A program made the translations under genes and the position numbers. Positions 38,258 to 47,936 of a stretch of DNA of 64,000 nucleotides are shown piece after piece. Each line of letters opens with the position of its first letter. The stretch's first letter is position 1. Origin of the DNA: Methylovirgula sp963708155 (GTDB taxonomy: Bacteria > Pseudomonadota > Alphaproteobacteria > Rhizobiales > Beijerinckiaceae); NCBI GenBank assembly GCA_963708155.1, contig OY970183.1, positions 1,798,001 to 1,862,000 of the forward strand. The letters run 5' to 3'. Below the pieces are notes generated by a model that was not told the DNA's origin, made no database searches, and saw nothing but the letters and a program-made list of their open reading frames with translations.

Positions 38258-39037
38258 ATGGTCGAATTGGCACTGCCCAAAAATTCCAAGATCAGCAAGG
38301 GCAAGACCTGGCCCGCGCCCGAGGGCGCGACCAATCTGCGCGAGTTCCACATCTATCGCTGGAATCCGGACGACAACCTCAATCCGCATGTCGACACCTA
38401 TTTCGTCAATGTCGACGATTGCGGGCCGATGATTCTCGACGCGATCATCTGGATCAAGAACAAGATCGATCCGACGCTGACCTTCCGCCGCTCCTGCCGC
38501 GAGGGCGTCTGCGGCTCATGCGCGATGAATATCGACGGCACCAATACGCTTGCCTGTACGAAGTCGATGGCCGAGGTGGCGGGCGCGATCGCGATTTATC
38601 CGCTGCCGCATATGAGCGTCGTGAAGGACCTCGTGCCAGACCTCACCAATTTCTATGCGCAGCACGCTTCCGTGCAGCCTTGGCTGCAGACGATCACGCC
38701 GGCGCCGGAGAAGGAATGGCGCCAGTCGCCATCCGATCGCAGCAAGCTCGACGGGCTTTACGAGTGCATTCTGTGCGCCTGCTGCTCGACGTCTTGCCCG
38801 AGCTATTGGTGGAACAGCGACCGCTATCTCGGTCCTGCGGTCCTGCTTCAGGCCTATCGCTGGATCAGCGATTCACGCGACGAGGCGACCGGCGAGCGGC
38901 TCGACAATGTCGAAGATCCGTTCCGGCTTTATCGTTGCCATACGATCATGAATTGCGCGAAAGCCTGCCCGAAGGGCCTCAATCCCGCCAAGGCCATCGC
39001 CGACATCAAGGATCTGATGATCGAGCGCCAGCTTTGA
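38258..39037 (+). CDS. sdhB: succinate dehydrogenase iron-sulfur subunit
   Basis: This 259-residue subunit carries three cluster motifs: CREGVCGSC...C for [2Fe-2S] (about residues 74-95), then CILCACCSTSCPSYWW and CHTIMNCAKACPKGLNP for [4Fe-4S] and [3Fe-4S]. It passes electrons from FAD to quinone. AGGAG precedes the ATG at 38258, which is clearly better than upstream in-frame codons lying inside the palindromic repeat. Confidence 0.95.
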   Translation: MVELALPKNSKISKGKTWPAPEGATNLREFHIYRWNPDDNLNPHVDTYFVNVDDCGPMILDAIIWIKNKIDPTLTFRRSCREGVCGSCAMNIDGTNTLACTKSMAEVAGAIAIYPLPHMSVVKDLVPDLTNFYAQHASVQPWLQTITPAPEKEWRQSPSDRSKLDGLYECILCACCSTSCPSYWWNSDRYLGPAVLLQAYRWISDSRDEATGERLDNVEDPFRLYRCHTIMNCAKACPKGLNPAKAIADIKDLMIERQL

Positions 39038-39112
39038 CGCTGTCATAATCGCCGTAAAAGCCCCGCTCATGCTGCCGCGCTGAGGCCCCATTCTTTTGGC
39101 CTAGCTGTGGCC

Positions 39113-39607
39113 ATGATCGTCTCGTTGACCCGATCCGGCGTTGCCGTTGCCGTTGCGGTTTTGTGTTCCGCCGCTTTGGCCCAGGACAGATTGGCCGAAG
39201 ACGGAAAAGCCCCGGCGCTCGATCCGCTGATCGCGCACTATGCGCATAAGCATGGCGTGCCGGAACATCTGGTACGCCGCGTCATCGCCAGGGAGAGCGG
39301 CTATAACCCCGCCGCATTCAATCATCGGTTCTACGGGCTCATGCAGATTACCTATGTCACCGCGCGCGGCATGGGTTATCGCGGCACGCCGCAAGGCTTG
39401 CTCGATCCGGAAGTCAATCTCACTTATGGCGTGCCCTATCTCGCCAATGCCTATCGTCTTTCCAACGGTAATGAGGCGCAGGCTTTGCGGCTTTATTCCT
39501 CCGGCTTTTATTATCTCGCCAAGCGCCGCCATATGCTGAGCGCGATGCGCACCGCTGACTCGCCGTCTTTGGAAGCGCCAAAGCCCGTCAAGTCCACATC
39601 GCCCTGA
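39113..39607 (+). CDS. lytic transglycosylase SLT-domain protein
   Basis: This 164-residue protein has a signal peptide (VAVAVAVLCSAALAQ) and one SLT domain: catalytic Glu in RRVIARESGYNPAAFN, then YGLMQITYVTARGMGY and GVPYLANAYRLS. It cleaves peptidoglycan glycosidic bonds to make 1,6-anhydro ends in the periplasm. It is shorter than typical MltC/Slt proteins, so it is a minimal enzyme. A GTG at 39107 is an alternative start. Its stop codon abuts the kup stop on the other strand. Confidence 0.85.
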   Translation: MIVSLTRSGVAVAVAVLCSAALAQDRLAEDGKAPALDPLIAHYAHKHGVPEHLVRRVIARESGYNPAAFNHRFYGLMQITYVTARGMGYRGTPQGLLDPEVNLTYGVPYLANAYRLSNGNEAQALRLYSSGFYYLAKRRHMLSAMRTADSPSLEAPKPVKSTSP

Positions 39608-41548
39608 TCAGATCGGAATCTGCCGGCCGATTTCGACAACCTGTTCCGGCGGCAGTTGCAGGAAATCGCTGAGATGCGCGGCGTTGCGGTCCAGTGCCGC
39701 GAAGATTGCCTCCTGCCAGCGCGGCATTGCCGATTTGCGGTCCTTGCTCGGCACCACGGTTTCCGTTCCGATGAAATAGACGACATCGGAAAGATCGATC
39801 CGCGGGTCTTTGGCGCGCAGGGCCTGTGCGAGAGCAGGCACATTCGGGCGTTGCATGAAGCCGTAATGTGCGACGGCGCGCCAGAAGCCTGGCCACACTT
39901 CTTCGAGGGTGACGCGCTCCGCCTTGCTGACATAGGCCCGCTGTTCCATGGTGACTGTCACCGCGATGACTTGCTGATGCAGGCTGCGGCAGGTGCGCAC
40001 GTACCAGGCGACGATCGGCGGCGTCGCGCTTTGTGCGCGTGTCAGAAAGATGGCCGTGCCGGGAACGCGGACGATGTTCCGGCCTTGCAGATTGGCGCAA
40101 AAATCGGTGAAGGGCGTTGCTGCGGCCGCGATCTTCCACCCGACCGCCTGTATGCCCCGATGCCAGATATACATCACGCCATAGACGAGCGCCGCGAGCG
40201 CCAGCGGCACGTAGCCGCCTTCGGCGAGCTTGGTCATATTGGCAAGAAAGAAGCTCAGATCGACGATCAAGAAGCAGCCGGCGACAGCGCCCGCGGCGGC
40301 GAGGCTCCAGCCCCAGACTTCACGCATGGCGATGAAGAGCAGCACGGTCGTCATCAGCATCGTGGCCGAGACGGCGATGCCATAGGCCGATGCGAGATTG
40401 TCGGATTTCCGGAAAGCGAGCGCGAGGCCGATTGTCGCCGCCATCAAAATCCAGTTCACCGCGCCGACATAGATCTGGCCGAAGCCCTCCTTCGACGTCT
40501 GGGTGATCTTGAGCCGCGGCAGCCAGCCAAGGTTGATCGCCTGCCGGGTCATCGAAAAAGCGCCGGAGATGATCGACTGGCTGGCGATGATCGTCGCCGC
40601 CGTGGCGAGGACGATAAAAGGCATCAGCATTTGGTGCGGGCAAAGCTGATAGAAGATATTGCCCTCGGTCGCGCCGCCCGCCGCTACCAGCGCCGCCTGT
40701 CCGGCATAGTTCAGGATCAAGCTCGGGAAGACGACGGCATACCAGGCAACGCGGATCGGCCCGGCGCCGAAATGGCCCATGTCCGCATAAAGCGCTTCCG
40801 CGCCGGTTACGCAGAGAAAGACGGCGCCGAGCACGAGAAAAGAGACCCAGCCGCCATGAATGAGAAAGCTTGCCGCGTAGGTTGGGCTCAAGGCGACGAG
40901 CACGGCGGGATGATGGACCAGAGAAGCGAGGCCAAGCACCGCGATCGTGATGAACCAGACGAGCATGATTGGGCCGAAGGCGCGGCCGATTTTGGCGGTG
41001 CCGAGCGGCTGCGCAGCGAAAAGCGCAATGAGGATCACGACCGTCAACGGCAGGATGAAATTGTGCAGTTCGGGTGCCGCGATCTGCAGGCCTTCGAGAG
41101 CCGAGAGAACGGAGATCGCCGGGGTGATGGCACCATCGCCATAGATCAGCGCCGCGCCGAAAAGGCCGACCGCGACGATGAGCGGGCGCTGCTGGCGCTT
41201 GATGCCGAGCAGCGACATCAACGCCAATATGCCGCCCTCACCGTCGTTGTCGACGCGCATGGCGAAGGACACATATTTGATCGACGTGACAATAATCAGC
41301 GTCCAGATCAGCAGCGAGAGGACGCCGAGTACATGCTGCTGGCTGGCGCCGCCGGTCACGTCCAGCACGGTCTTCAAGGTATAAAGCGGGCTCGTGCCGA
41401 TATCGCCGAAGACAACGCCGAGCGCGGCAAGCCCGATGCGAGCGAGGCTTTGGCTGGTCTGGGGGGCGGCGAGATCGGCGCTTTTGTCCTGGGGCACGGC
41501 AGGGTCTCCAACTGCGGCCCGATTCGCCGACGCGGATGGCTTTTTCAT
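39608..41548 (-). CDS. kup: Kup-type potassium uptake permease
   Basis: This 646-residue protein has the Kup start signature GVVFGDIGTSPLYTLK (about residues 42-57), 12 membrane helices and a C-terminal cytosolic domain ending QVVEIGRQIPI. It imports K+ with protons. The ATG at 41548 gives the normal N-terminus; the frame continues upstream to 41827 without family similarity. It is the only minus-strand gene between 35.4 and 56.7 kb. Confidence 0.93.
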   Translation of the reverse strand: MKKPSASANRAAVGDPAVPQDKSADLAAPQTSQSLARIGLAALGVVFGDIGTSPLYTLKTVLDVTGGASQQHVLGVLSLLIWTLIIVTSIKYVSFAMRVDNDGEGGILALMSLLGIKRQQRPLIVAVGLFGAALIYGDGAITPAISVLSALEGLQIAAPELHNFILPLTVVILIALFAAQPLGTAKIGRAFGPIMLVWFITIAVLGLASLVHHPAVLVALSPTYAASFLIHGGWVSFLVLGAVFLCVTGAEALYADMGHFGAGPIRVAWYAVVFPSLILNYAGQAALVAAGGATEGNIFYQLCPHQMLMPFIVLATAATIIASQSIISGAFSMTRQAINLGWLPRLKITQTSKEGFGQIYVGAVNWILMAATIGLALAFRKSDNLASAYGIAVSATMLMTTVLLFIAMREVWGWSLAAAGAVAGCFLIVDLSFFLANMTKLAEGGYVPLALAALVYGVMYIWHRGIQAVGWKIAAAATPFTDFCANLQGRNIVRVPGTAIFLTRAQSATPPIVAWYVRTCRSLHQQVIAVTVTMEQRAYVSKAERVTLEEVWPGFWRAVAHYGFMQRPNVPALAQALRAKDPRIDLSDVVYFIGTETVVPSKDRKSAMPRWQEAIFAALDRNAAHLSDFLQLPPEQVVEIGRQIPI

Positions 41549-41704
41549 AACGGCGTCGGCGGAATAAGGCAATTCCGCAAATCTTTGACTGCCTTTACTC
41601 TCCCGGCGGCCTCGTGTATCTGGTCGGCGCAATGAGCCCCGGTGCCGCCGTTGCAGGTCGCGCCGGGGTTTTTCTTTGTGATTTCCGGGAGAATTAGTCG
41701 CGCC

Positions 41705-42985
41705 ATGGCGAATGTGGTGGTGGTCGGCGCCCAGTGGGGCGACGAAGGCAAGGGCAAGATCGTCGATTGGCTCTCGCTCGAAGCGGATGTCGTCGTTCGC
41801 TTCCAGGGCGGACACAATGCCGGCCACACGCTCGTCATCGGTAACCAGACCTACAAGCTGGCGCTATTGCCGTCCGGCATCGTGCGTCCCGGCAAGCTTT
41901 CTGTCATCGGCAATGGCGTGGTCCTCGATCCGCATCATCTCGTCGCCGAAATCGCCAAGCTCGAATCGCAGGGCGTCGGCATCTCCCCCAACAATCTCAA
42001 GATCGCGGAAAACGTCACGCTGATCTTGTCGCTACACCGCGATCTCGATGCCTTTCGCGAATCGGCGATCACCGAAGGCGTGAAGATCGGCACGACAAAG
42101 CGCGGCATCGGCCCCGCCTATGAGGATAAGGTCGGGCGCCGCGCGCTGCGGCTGATGGACCTCGCCGACCCAGACACGCTCGACGAGAAGATCGCCCGGC
42201 TTTTGGCGCATCACACGCCGCTGCGGGCGGGCCTGGGCATGCCGCCGATTTCGGCGGAGACATTGCGGGAGGAACTGTTGTCCGTGGCGGCGAAAGTCCT
42301 GCCTTTCATGGACGCGACCTGGGATCTGCTCGAAACCTATCGCCGCGATGGCCGCCGCATTCTCTTCGAGGGCGCGCAGGGCGCCATGCTCGATGTCGAT
42401 CACGGCACTTATCCTTTCGTCACCTCCTCCAACACTGTCGCCGCCAATGCCGCCACGGGCTCGGGCGTCGGCGCCAAGGCAATCGGTTATGTGCTTGGCA
42501 TTGCCAAGGCCTATACGACCCGCGTCGGCGGCGGTCCGTTTCCGACCGAATTGCATGACGAGATCGGCCAGTTGCTCGGCGACCGCGGCCACGAATATGG
42601 CGTCAATACCGGGCGGCGCCGGCGCTGCGGCTGGTTCGATGCCGTGCTGGTGCGCCAGGCGGTGAAGACCTGCGGCATCGACGGGATCGCCCTGACCAAG
42701 CTCGACATTCTCGACGGCCTCGATGAGATCAAGGTCTGCGTCGGCTATAGTCTTGATGGCGAGCGGCTCGACCGGATGCCGGCATCACAAGCAATTCAGC
42801 AACGGCTGGAGCCGATTTACGAATCGATTCCCGGCTGGCAGCAGACGACGGCGGGGGCACGCTCCTGGGCCGATCTGCCGGCGCAGGCGATCAAATATGT
42901 GCGCCGGATCGAGGAATTGATCGAGGCGCCGGTGGCGCTACTCTCCACAGAGTCCAGAGCGGGAAGACACAATTCTGGTTCATAA
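41705..42985 (+). CDS. purA: adenylosuccinate synthetase
   Basis: This 426-residue enzyme has the PurA P-loop VGAQWGDEGKGKIVD at the N-terminus, GHNAGHTLV, QGAMLDVDHGTYPFVTSSN and TTRVGGGPFPTEL. It condenses IMP with aspartate using GTP, the first step from IMP to AMP, in the cytosol. Length and motifs are normal. It is divergent from kup. Confidence 0.96.
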   Translation: MANVVVVGAQWGDEGKGKIVDWLSLEADVVVRFQGGHNAGHTLVIGNQTYKLALLPSGIVRPGKLSVIGNGVVLDPHHLVAEIAKLESQGVGISPNNLKIAENVTLILSLHRDLDAFRESAITEGVKIGTTKRGIGPAYEDKVGRRALRLMDLADPDTLDEKIARLLAHHTPLRAGLGMPPISAETLREELLSVAAKVLPFMDATWDLLETYRRDGRRILFEGAQGAMLDVDHGTYPFVTSSNTVAANAATGSGVGAKAIGYVLGIAKAYTTRVGGGPFPTELHDEIGQLLGDRGHEYGVNTGRRRRCGWFDAVLVRQAVKTCGIDGIALTKLDILDGLDEIKVCVGYSLDGERLDRMPASQAIQQRLEPIYESIPGWQQTTAGARSWADLPAQAIKYVRRIEELIEAPVALLSTESRAGRHNSGS

Positions 42986-43093
42986 TCCTTTTCAGGATCG
43001 TTAGAGTTCGCGCTGTGGAATACGCCCGGCGGCGCCGCAATGGCGCGCTCCGCGCCGCGGTTTTGCCCTAGATCGAGTGTGGTCTGAAGAGAC

Positions 43094-44533
43094 ATGGCTG
43101 ATTATTACCCCTTGCTGGCCAAAGCCGTCGCTGGCCTGCCGAATTCGACGCCCGAAACACGCCGGGCGGTCTATGAGCGGGCGCGCAAGGCCTTGCTGGG
43201 GCAGCTTCAGAGCTTGCAGCCGCCGGTGCCCGAAGCCGATCTGCGCCGCGAAAGCGAGGCGCTCGATACCGCCGTCGCGCGGCTCGAGGCCGAACTGGGC
43301 GGAGCCGCCCGCCCGCCCGTGCAGCCGCAGCCGCCACGCCCCGCGACGGTGAAACCCGCCGTCCCGCCGCGTCCCGCGCCGCCGCCGCGTCAGCCCGTTT
43401 CTCCGCAAACACCGGCGCAATCAGCCGCGTCGCGTCGGCCGAATGGCGCTCCGGTCCTGGGGGGCGAGCCCCCGGCGCCAACCGCCCGCGGCCCGGAGAA
43501 TGGCATCGCGCCGTCCGGGCTGGCTCCGGCAAGCGAGGCGCCAAGCGAACTGCCGCCGGCAGCGCCGCAGCAGCAACCTGCGCCGCCGCGCGAGCCGCGC
43601 GTCGAGCCACCCCGCGCGCGCATTTCCGCGGCCGCGCGTCCGGCAGCGCCGCAGCCGGATTTGGAGGATGCGCCGCAGAACCATCGATTGTGGATCGTCG
43701 TCGGCGTTGTCGTTGTCTTGGTGGCCCTCGTCGCCGTCGCGGCCTGGAAGCTGCGCGACCGGCCGGATCAATTCGCGGCATTCAAGCCGCATCCGCAGAC
43801 AACCGCTGACGCAAACGTCAAGAGCACCCAGCGCGCCGACGGGGCACCGTCGGCCACGCCGACCGTCGCTGAGACGACGCCTGCGGCTCCCGCGGCGCCA
43901 GCTCCCGCAGCGGCCGTGTCGTCGCCCGCAGCAGAATCGGCCTCGGCCGGTGCGGCAAAGCCGGCCGACGCCAACAATCCGGTCCCGGTCGCCTACCGGG
44001 CGGCCCTGCTGGTCGAGGCGCCAGACGAGCCGAACAAGATCAAGACCTATGTCGGCACAGTCGTCTGGAAGACGGAGAACGTCAGCAATGGACCTGGGCA
44101 GCCGCTGGCGAGCGCCGTGCATGGCGACATCGATGTCCCGGACGATAAATTGAAGGCCACGATCGACATTCAGAAGAACACCGACCCGAGCCTTTCGGCG
44201 TCGCATACGATCACTGTTGTCTTCTCAATCGCGCCCGACAGCCCCACGGGGGGCGTCAAGGAAATCAGTCTGCCCCAGTTGCGCAACGAGGATAGCCCGA
44301 GCGGCGAGGCGCTGAAGGGGATCGTGGTGCCGATCATGGACAATTCCTTCCTGGTCGGCCTCACCCGCGGTGATGCCGAGGCGCGCAACGCTGATCTTCT
44401 GAAGAGGCTCGAATGGATCGACATTCCCATCATGCTGAACAACGGCCGTATCGCGAAGCTCACATTTGAAAAAAACACTTCGGGAACACGGGCGATCAAT
44501 GATGCTTTTGCCTCCTGGCAAACTCAGCAATAA
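43094..44533 (+). CDS. membrane-anchored protein with Pro/Ala-rich linker, unknown function
   Basis: This 479-residue protein begins with a soluble helical segment (residues 1-75, including TRRAVYERARKALLGQLQ), followed by about 115 residues rich in P, A, Q and R. One membrane helix (LWIVVGVVVVLVALVAVAAW, about 199-218) comes next, a second low-complexity linker, then a C-terminal domain of about 165 residues with AALLVEAPDEPNK and MLNNGRIAKLTFEK. The arrangement suggests a cytosolic N-terminus and periplasmic C-terminal domain. Similar proteins are common in Alphaproteobacteria and I know no assigned function. Confidence 0.7.
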   Translation: MADYYPLLAKAVAGLPNSTPETRRAVYERARKALLGQLQSLQPPVPEADLRRESEALDTAVARLEAELGGAARPPVQPQPPRPATVKPAVPPRPAPPPRQPVSPQTPAQSAASRRPNGAPVLGGEPPAPTARGPENGIAPSGLAPASEAPSELPPAAPQQQPAPPREPRVEPPRARISAAARPAAPQPDLEDAPQNHRLWIVVGVVVVLVALVAVAAWKLRDRPDQFAAFKPHPQTTADANVKSTQRADGAPSATPTVAETTPAAPAAPAPAAAVSSPAAESASAGAAKPADANNPVPVAYRAALLVEAPDEPNKIKTYVGTVVWKTENVSNGPGQPLASAVHGDIDVPDDKLKATIDIQKNTDPSLSASHTITVVFSIAPDSPTGGVKEISLPQLRNEDSPSGEALKGIVVPIMDNSFLVGLTRGDAEARNADLLKRLEWIDIPIMLNNGRIAKLTFEKNTSGTRAINDAFASWQTQQ

Positions 44534-44777
44534 GGCGCGCGGAGTTGCATGCCGAAATTCGCGCCCTGCCATATTGCCGGCATGAGGACATGACAAATTG
44601 CAAGCGACTGCCGCGAAACAGCGCATGACGAAACCCGGAATTAGCAAAATTCTATTGAAGAATGGCGTGATCCAAATAGCTTGGTGCAGCAAATCGGGTT
44701 TTTTCAAATTCGTGCCATTGCGCCGATTTTAAAATTTGCAGCCCGCTCCGGCGGCAGCCATTGTGAAAGAGAGATCC

Positions 44778-45491
44778 ATGCTCGGAAAGCACACTCTTCT
44801 TCTCGGCCTGTTCGCACTTTTCCCGTTTGCCGTTGCAGCGCAGTCCGCCAATAGCGATGCAATGAAGATGGCTGAGTCGCCGGCCGCGAGCGCCGGGGTT
44901 GCCGCGCCGACGACCGAAGAGCGCGTTTTCGATATTACGCGCGACGGCAATAAAATCGGTATGCAGGTTGTCGATATAACGCGCGATGGCGGTGAGACCA
45001 CGGTGAAATTCAAGACCCATATCGAGGTCGAGATCATGTTCGTCGTCGTGCATCGCTTCGATCATATCGCGACGGAGATATGGAAGGACGGAAAGTTTGT
45101 TTCCTATAAGGCCTATACCAAGGAAAACAGCGACGTAAACAAGCTGACGGCGGCGGCCAAGGGTGACAAGATCGCCCTCACGGTGAACGGCGAAGAAAAA
45201 GATGTCGATGGCAATCTCGTCTTTGCGAGCTTCTGGAAACCGGATTTCGTTGGCCAGAAGACTTTGCTCCACCCCGATACCGGGCGCGAACTCTCGGTCG
45301 AAGTCGCGGATCTGGGCGACGATACGATCACGCTGAAGGACGGTAGCTCCGTCAAGGCACACCATTACAAGATCAGCGGCGATCTTGAGCGCGATCTCTG
45401 GTTCGACGGCGACAAGCTCCTGCGTATCAAGCTTTTCGGCTCCGATCACTCGTTGATCGTGTCCGATCTCATCTCGGACAAAACGAACTGA
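44778..45491 (+). CDS. secreted DUF6134-like protein
   Basis: This 237-residue protein has a signal peptide (LLLGLFALFPFAVAAQS) and a mature domain made of strands such as ERVFDITRDGNKIGMQVVDI, VVHRFDHIATEIWKDGKFVSYKAYTKENSD and HYKISGDLERDLWFDGDKLLRIKLFGSDHS. This resembles DUF6134, a periplasmic family of unknown role, sometimes found near methylotrophy or PQQ enzymes. The next gene on the strand, 550 bp on, is the methanol dehydrogenase, but a large gap with structured sequence separates them. Confidence 0.7.
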   Translation: MLGKHTLLLGLFALFPFAVAAQSANSDAMKMAESPAASAGVAAPTTEERVFDITRDGNKIGMQVVDITRDGGETTVKFKTHIEVEIMFVVVHRFDHIATEIWKDGKFVSYKAYTKENSDVNKLTAAAKGDKIALTVNGEEKDVDGNLVFASFWKPDFVGQKTLLHPDTGRELSVEVADLGDDTITLKDGSSVKAHHYKISGDLERDLWFDGDKLLRIKLFGSDHSLIVSDLISDKTN

Positions 45492-46044
45492 TCTCCCGAA
45501 CAACCTGGGTGCTTTTCCCGCCTAGGCGCGGTGCATTTCCTGATAAGAAAGCAATCCCGGCTGCCGCGTGGCGCCGGCGCGTGCATCGCGACGTGAACTG
45601 ATCGACAAGCCCGCGGTTTTCTTCGCAAATTCGTGGTTGAGATTTGCTGCGCGGCGGCATCGCGCGTGGGCGCGTATGCTGTTGCGCAGCATGAGACAAG
45701 TTCGCAAGAGATCGGGAAAGCCTCCCGAAAGCGATCGGGAAGAAGTCCCGTGGCTTTCCCCTGCATCTCGTCCTTTATTTCCCCGCCAATAAAAAAGCGA
45801 AGCCGCTTCGATCTTCAGTCACAAAAGACGCCGGTCCCCCAAGACCATTAGCTCTTTAAGACTTTGAAATCGAATGACAAAATTAGCTTTCGCATCAGGG
45901 TAAGGAAGGCCGTCAGGCCCTCACAAGCTCAACTTCTCGACATTTTCGGCCGCGCCCTTGGCGCGATTGCCTACCGTTCCGGTTGCGCACCCGTGCGCAG
46001 CAGGCGGTGCCGAAAATATGCAGTCTGCATGGGAGGAAAGTAGC
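45492..46044 (+). promoter_or_regulatory. upstream region of the methanol dehydrogenase gene
   Basis: This 553-bp non-coding gap holds a nested stem structure at 45714-45760, a short hairpin CGAAGC-C-GCTTCG near 45800, and AT-richer DNA at 45870-45895 that could hold the promoter. GGGAGGAAAG at 46031-46040 is a strong ribosome site for the ATG at 46045. An in-frame start at 45958 would add 29 residues before a clear signal peptide and is rejected. No gene is seen in the gap. Confidence 0.5.
45714..45760 (+). ncRNA. nested stem-loop, candidate leader RNA structure
   Basis: GGGAAAGCC (45714-45722) pairs perfectly with GGCTTTCCC (45752-45760), and inside it TCCCGA (45723-45728) pairs with TCGGGA (45735-45740) around a six-base loop, leaving an 11-base single-stranded arm. 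The stems stack directly. It lies about 285 bp before the methanol dehydrogenase start. It could be the 3' end of the preceding transcript or a leader element; no known riboswitch class was recognised. Confidence 0.35.
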
Positions 46045-47913
46045 ATGAGACTTCGCAAAGTAATGCCTATCTGTTTGGGGCTATTGGGAGCATGGGTCTA
46101 TTCAGGCGCCTATGCTGATGGCACCAACTGGAATGACCGTGACCAGAATTACTGGACGGAACCGGGCGCTGACAATCAGCTCACCCGCCACAGCGAACTG
46201 AAGCAGATCAACACGCATAACGTTAAGCATCTGCAGCTCGCCTGGGATCAATCGACCGGCGCGCTGCGCGGTCATGAAGGTCAACCGCTCGTCGTCGATA
46301 TCGATGGCACGCCGATGATGTACATCTTCAGCGCGTGGCCGAACATCGTTCAGGCGCTCGACCTTTCCGATCCGGACAACCCGAAGGAAGTTTGGAACTA
46401 CGTCAAGAAGACCGATCGTGATGAATCGGCTGTTCCGCGCGCCTGCTGCGACACCGTCAACCGCGGTGGTGCTTATGGCGATGGCAAGATCGTCTACCTG
46501 ACCCTCGACGGCTGGCTGATCGCGCTCGACGCGAAGACCGGCAAAGAGGCTTGGGTCGTCAAGAACAACTATCCGGACAAGGGTGAAGACGGCACGCCGG
46601 CTCCGCTCATTGCCGAAGGCAAGGTCTTCGTCGGCTTCGGCGGTGACGAATTCGCCGCCCGCGGCGCGTTCACGGCCTATGACCTCGCGACCGGCAAGGT
46701 TGTCTGGCACAAGTACAGCACCGGCTCGGATGACGATGTCGGCATCACCGCCGACACCAACAAGGACAACCTGCGCCATGACAACACGGCGGGCGACCTT
46801 GGCATCCACACCTTCCCCGATGACAACAATTACAAGATCGGTGGCGGTGCGGCTTGGGGCTGGTACAGCTACGATCCGGAACTGCACTACGTCTACTACT
46901 CGACGGGTAACCCCGGCCTGTGGAGCCCTGGCTATCGCTGCGGCGAGAAGCCTCTGACCCAATCGGGCTGCAACTCCGGCAAGTGGGACAACAAGTGGTC
47001 GATGACCATTTTCGCCCGCAAGGTGGACACCGGCGAAGCCGTCTGGGCTTTCCAGATGACCCCCTTCGACCAGTGGGACTATGACGGCATCAACGAGAAC
47101 TATCTCGTCGACATGCCGAATGTCGATGGCAAGGCCGTCAAGGCTCTTGTCCACTTCGATCGTAACGGCTTCGCCTTCGTGCTCGACCGTGTCACGGGCA
47201 AGCTGCTGCGCGCTCACAAGTATGTGACGGCGAACTGGGCCGAGAAGTATGACTTCTCAACCGATCGCCCGGTCAAGGTGCCGGAGCATTCTCCGCTCGA
47301 AGTCGGCCGCAATACTCAAGCTTGCCCGTCGGCGATGGGCGGCAAGGATCAGCAGCCGGGTTCGGTCGATCCGAACGATCCGACCAAGTTCTATATGCCG
47401 ACCAACAACTGGTGCATGGAAGACAACCCGCAGACCCGGGCCTACCAGCAGCAGGGCACGGTCTATGTGTTCGCCAACGTCTATATGTATCCTGAGAAGC
47501 CCGGCGTGACCGGCCGTCTCAAGAAGTTCGACGTGCTGACGGGCAAGGCCGATTGGGACATCCCGGATCCCTATCCGAACTGGGGTGGCACGGTGAACAC
47601 CGCTGGTGGTCTCGTGTTCTACGGCAGCCTTGGCGGTGACTTCCGCGCCGTTGACCGCGACACGGGTGAAATCCTGTGGCAGCGCAAGCTCGGCTCGGGC
47701 ATCATCGGCAACCCGATCACCTACGAGGTCAAGGGCAAGCAGTATGTGTCCGTGCTCTCCGGTATCGGCGGCTGGATTGGTCTGCCTGTCACTGCCGGCC
47801 TCGACCTGAGCGACAAGTTCGGTGCGATCGGCGCGACGGCGATGACCAAGGCCACTGGCCTTGCCATGGTCCCGCAGGGCGGCATGCTCTCGACCTTCCG
47901 CGTCTACCAGTAA
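46045..47913 (+). CDS. xoxF: XoxF-type lanthanide-dependent PQQ methanol dehydrogenase
   Basis: This 622-residue enzyme has a signal peptide ending SGAYA and the eight-bladed quinoprotein propeller with repeated W-docking motifs. Active-site features seen: vicinal Cys134-Cys135 (RACCDTVNRG), Glu202 (GGDEF), Asn289 (STGNPG), Asp345 (DQWDYDG) and Arg373. Asp347, two residues after the catalytic Asp, is the extra lanthanide ligand of XoxF; MxaF has Ala there. It oxidises methanol (or related alcohols) in the periplasm and passes electrons to cytochrome c. An insertion with Cys299 and Cys309 is unusual. The XoxF clade is not assigned. Accessory genes follow on the strand; no mxaI or mxaF. Confidence 0.9.
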   Translation: MRLRKVMPICLGLLGAWVYSGAYADGTNWNDRDQNYWTEPGADNQLTRHSELKQINTHNVKHLQLAWDQSTGALRGHEGQPLVVDIDGTPMMYIFSAWPNIVQALDLSDPDNPKEVWNYVKKTDRDESAVPRACCDTVNRGGAYGDGKIVYLTLDGWLIALDAKTGKEAWVVKNNYPDKGEDGTPAPLIAEGKVFVGFGGDEFAARGAFTAYDLATGKVVWHKYSTGSDDDVGITADTNKDNLRHDNTAGDLGIHTFPDDNNYKIGGGAAWGWYSYDPELHYVYYSTGNPGLWSPGYRCGEKPLTQSGCNSGKWDNKWSMTIFARKVDTGEAVWAFQMTPFDQWDYDGINENYLVDMPNVDGKAVKALVHFDRNGFAFVLDRVTGKLLRAHKYVTANWAEKYDFSTDRPVKVPEHSPLEVGRNTQACPSAMGGKDQQPGSVDPNDPTKFYMPTNNWCMEDNPQTRAYQQQGTVYVFANVYMYPEKPGVTGRLKKFDVLTGKADWDIPDPYPNWGGTVNTAGGLVFYGSLGGDFRAVDRDTGEILWQRKLGSGIIGNPITYEVKGKQYVSVLSGIGGWIGLPVTAGLDLSDKFGAIGATAMTKATGLAMVPQGGMLSTFRVYQ

Positions 47914-47936
47914 GAAGCGGTCAGGTATAAACAAAG

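Noticed and set aside
39656..41635. 659-codon open frame on the plus strand opposite kup
   Set aside because: High-GC shadow of kup. Composition is dominated by R, D, G and H with no domain pattern, and kup is clearly the real gene.
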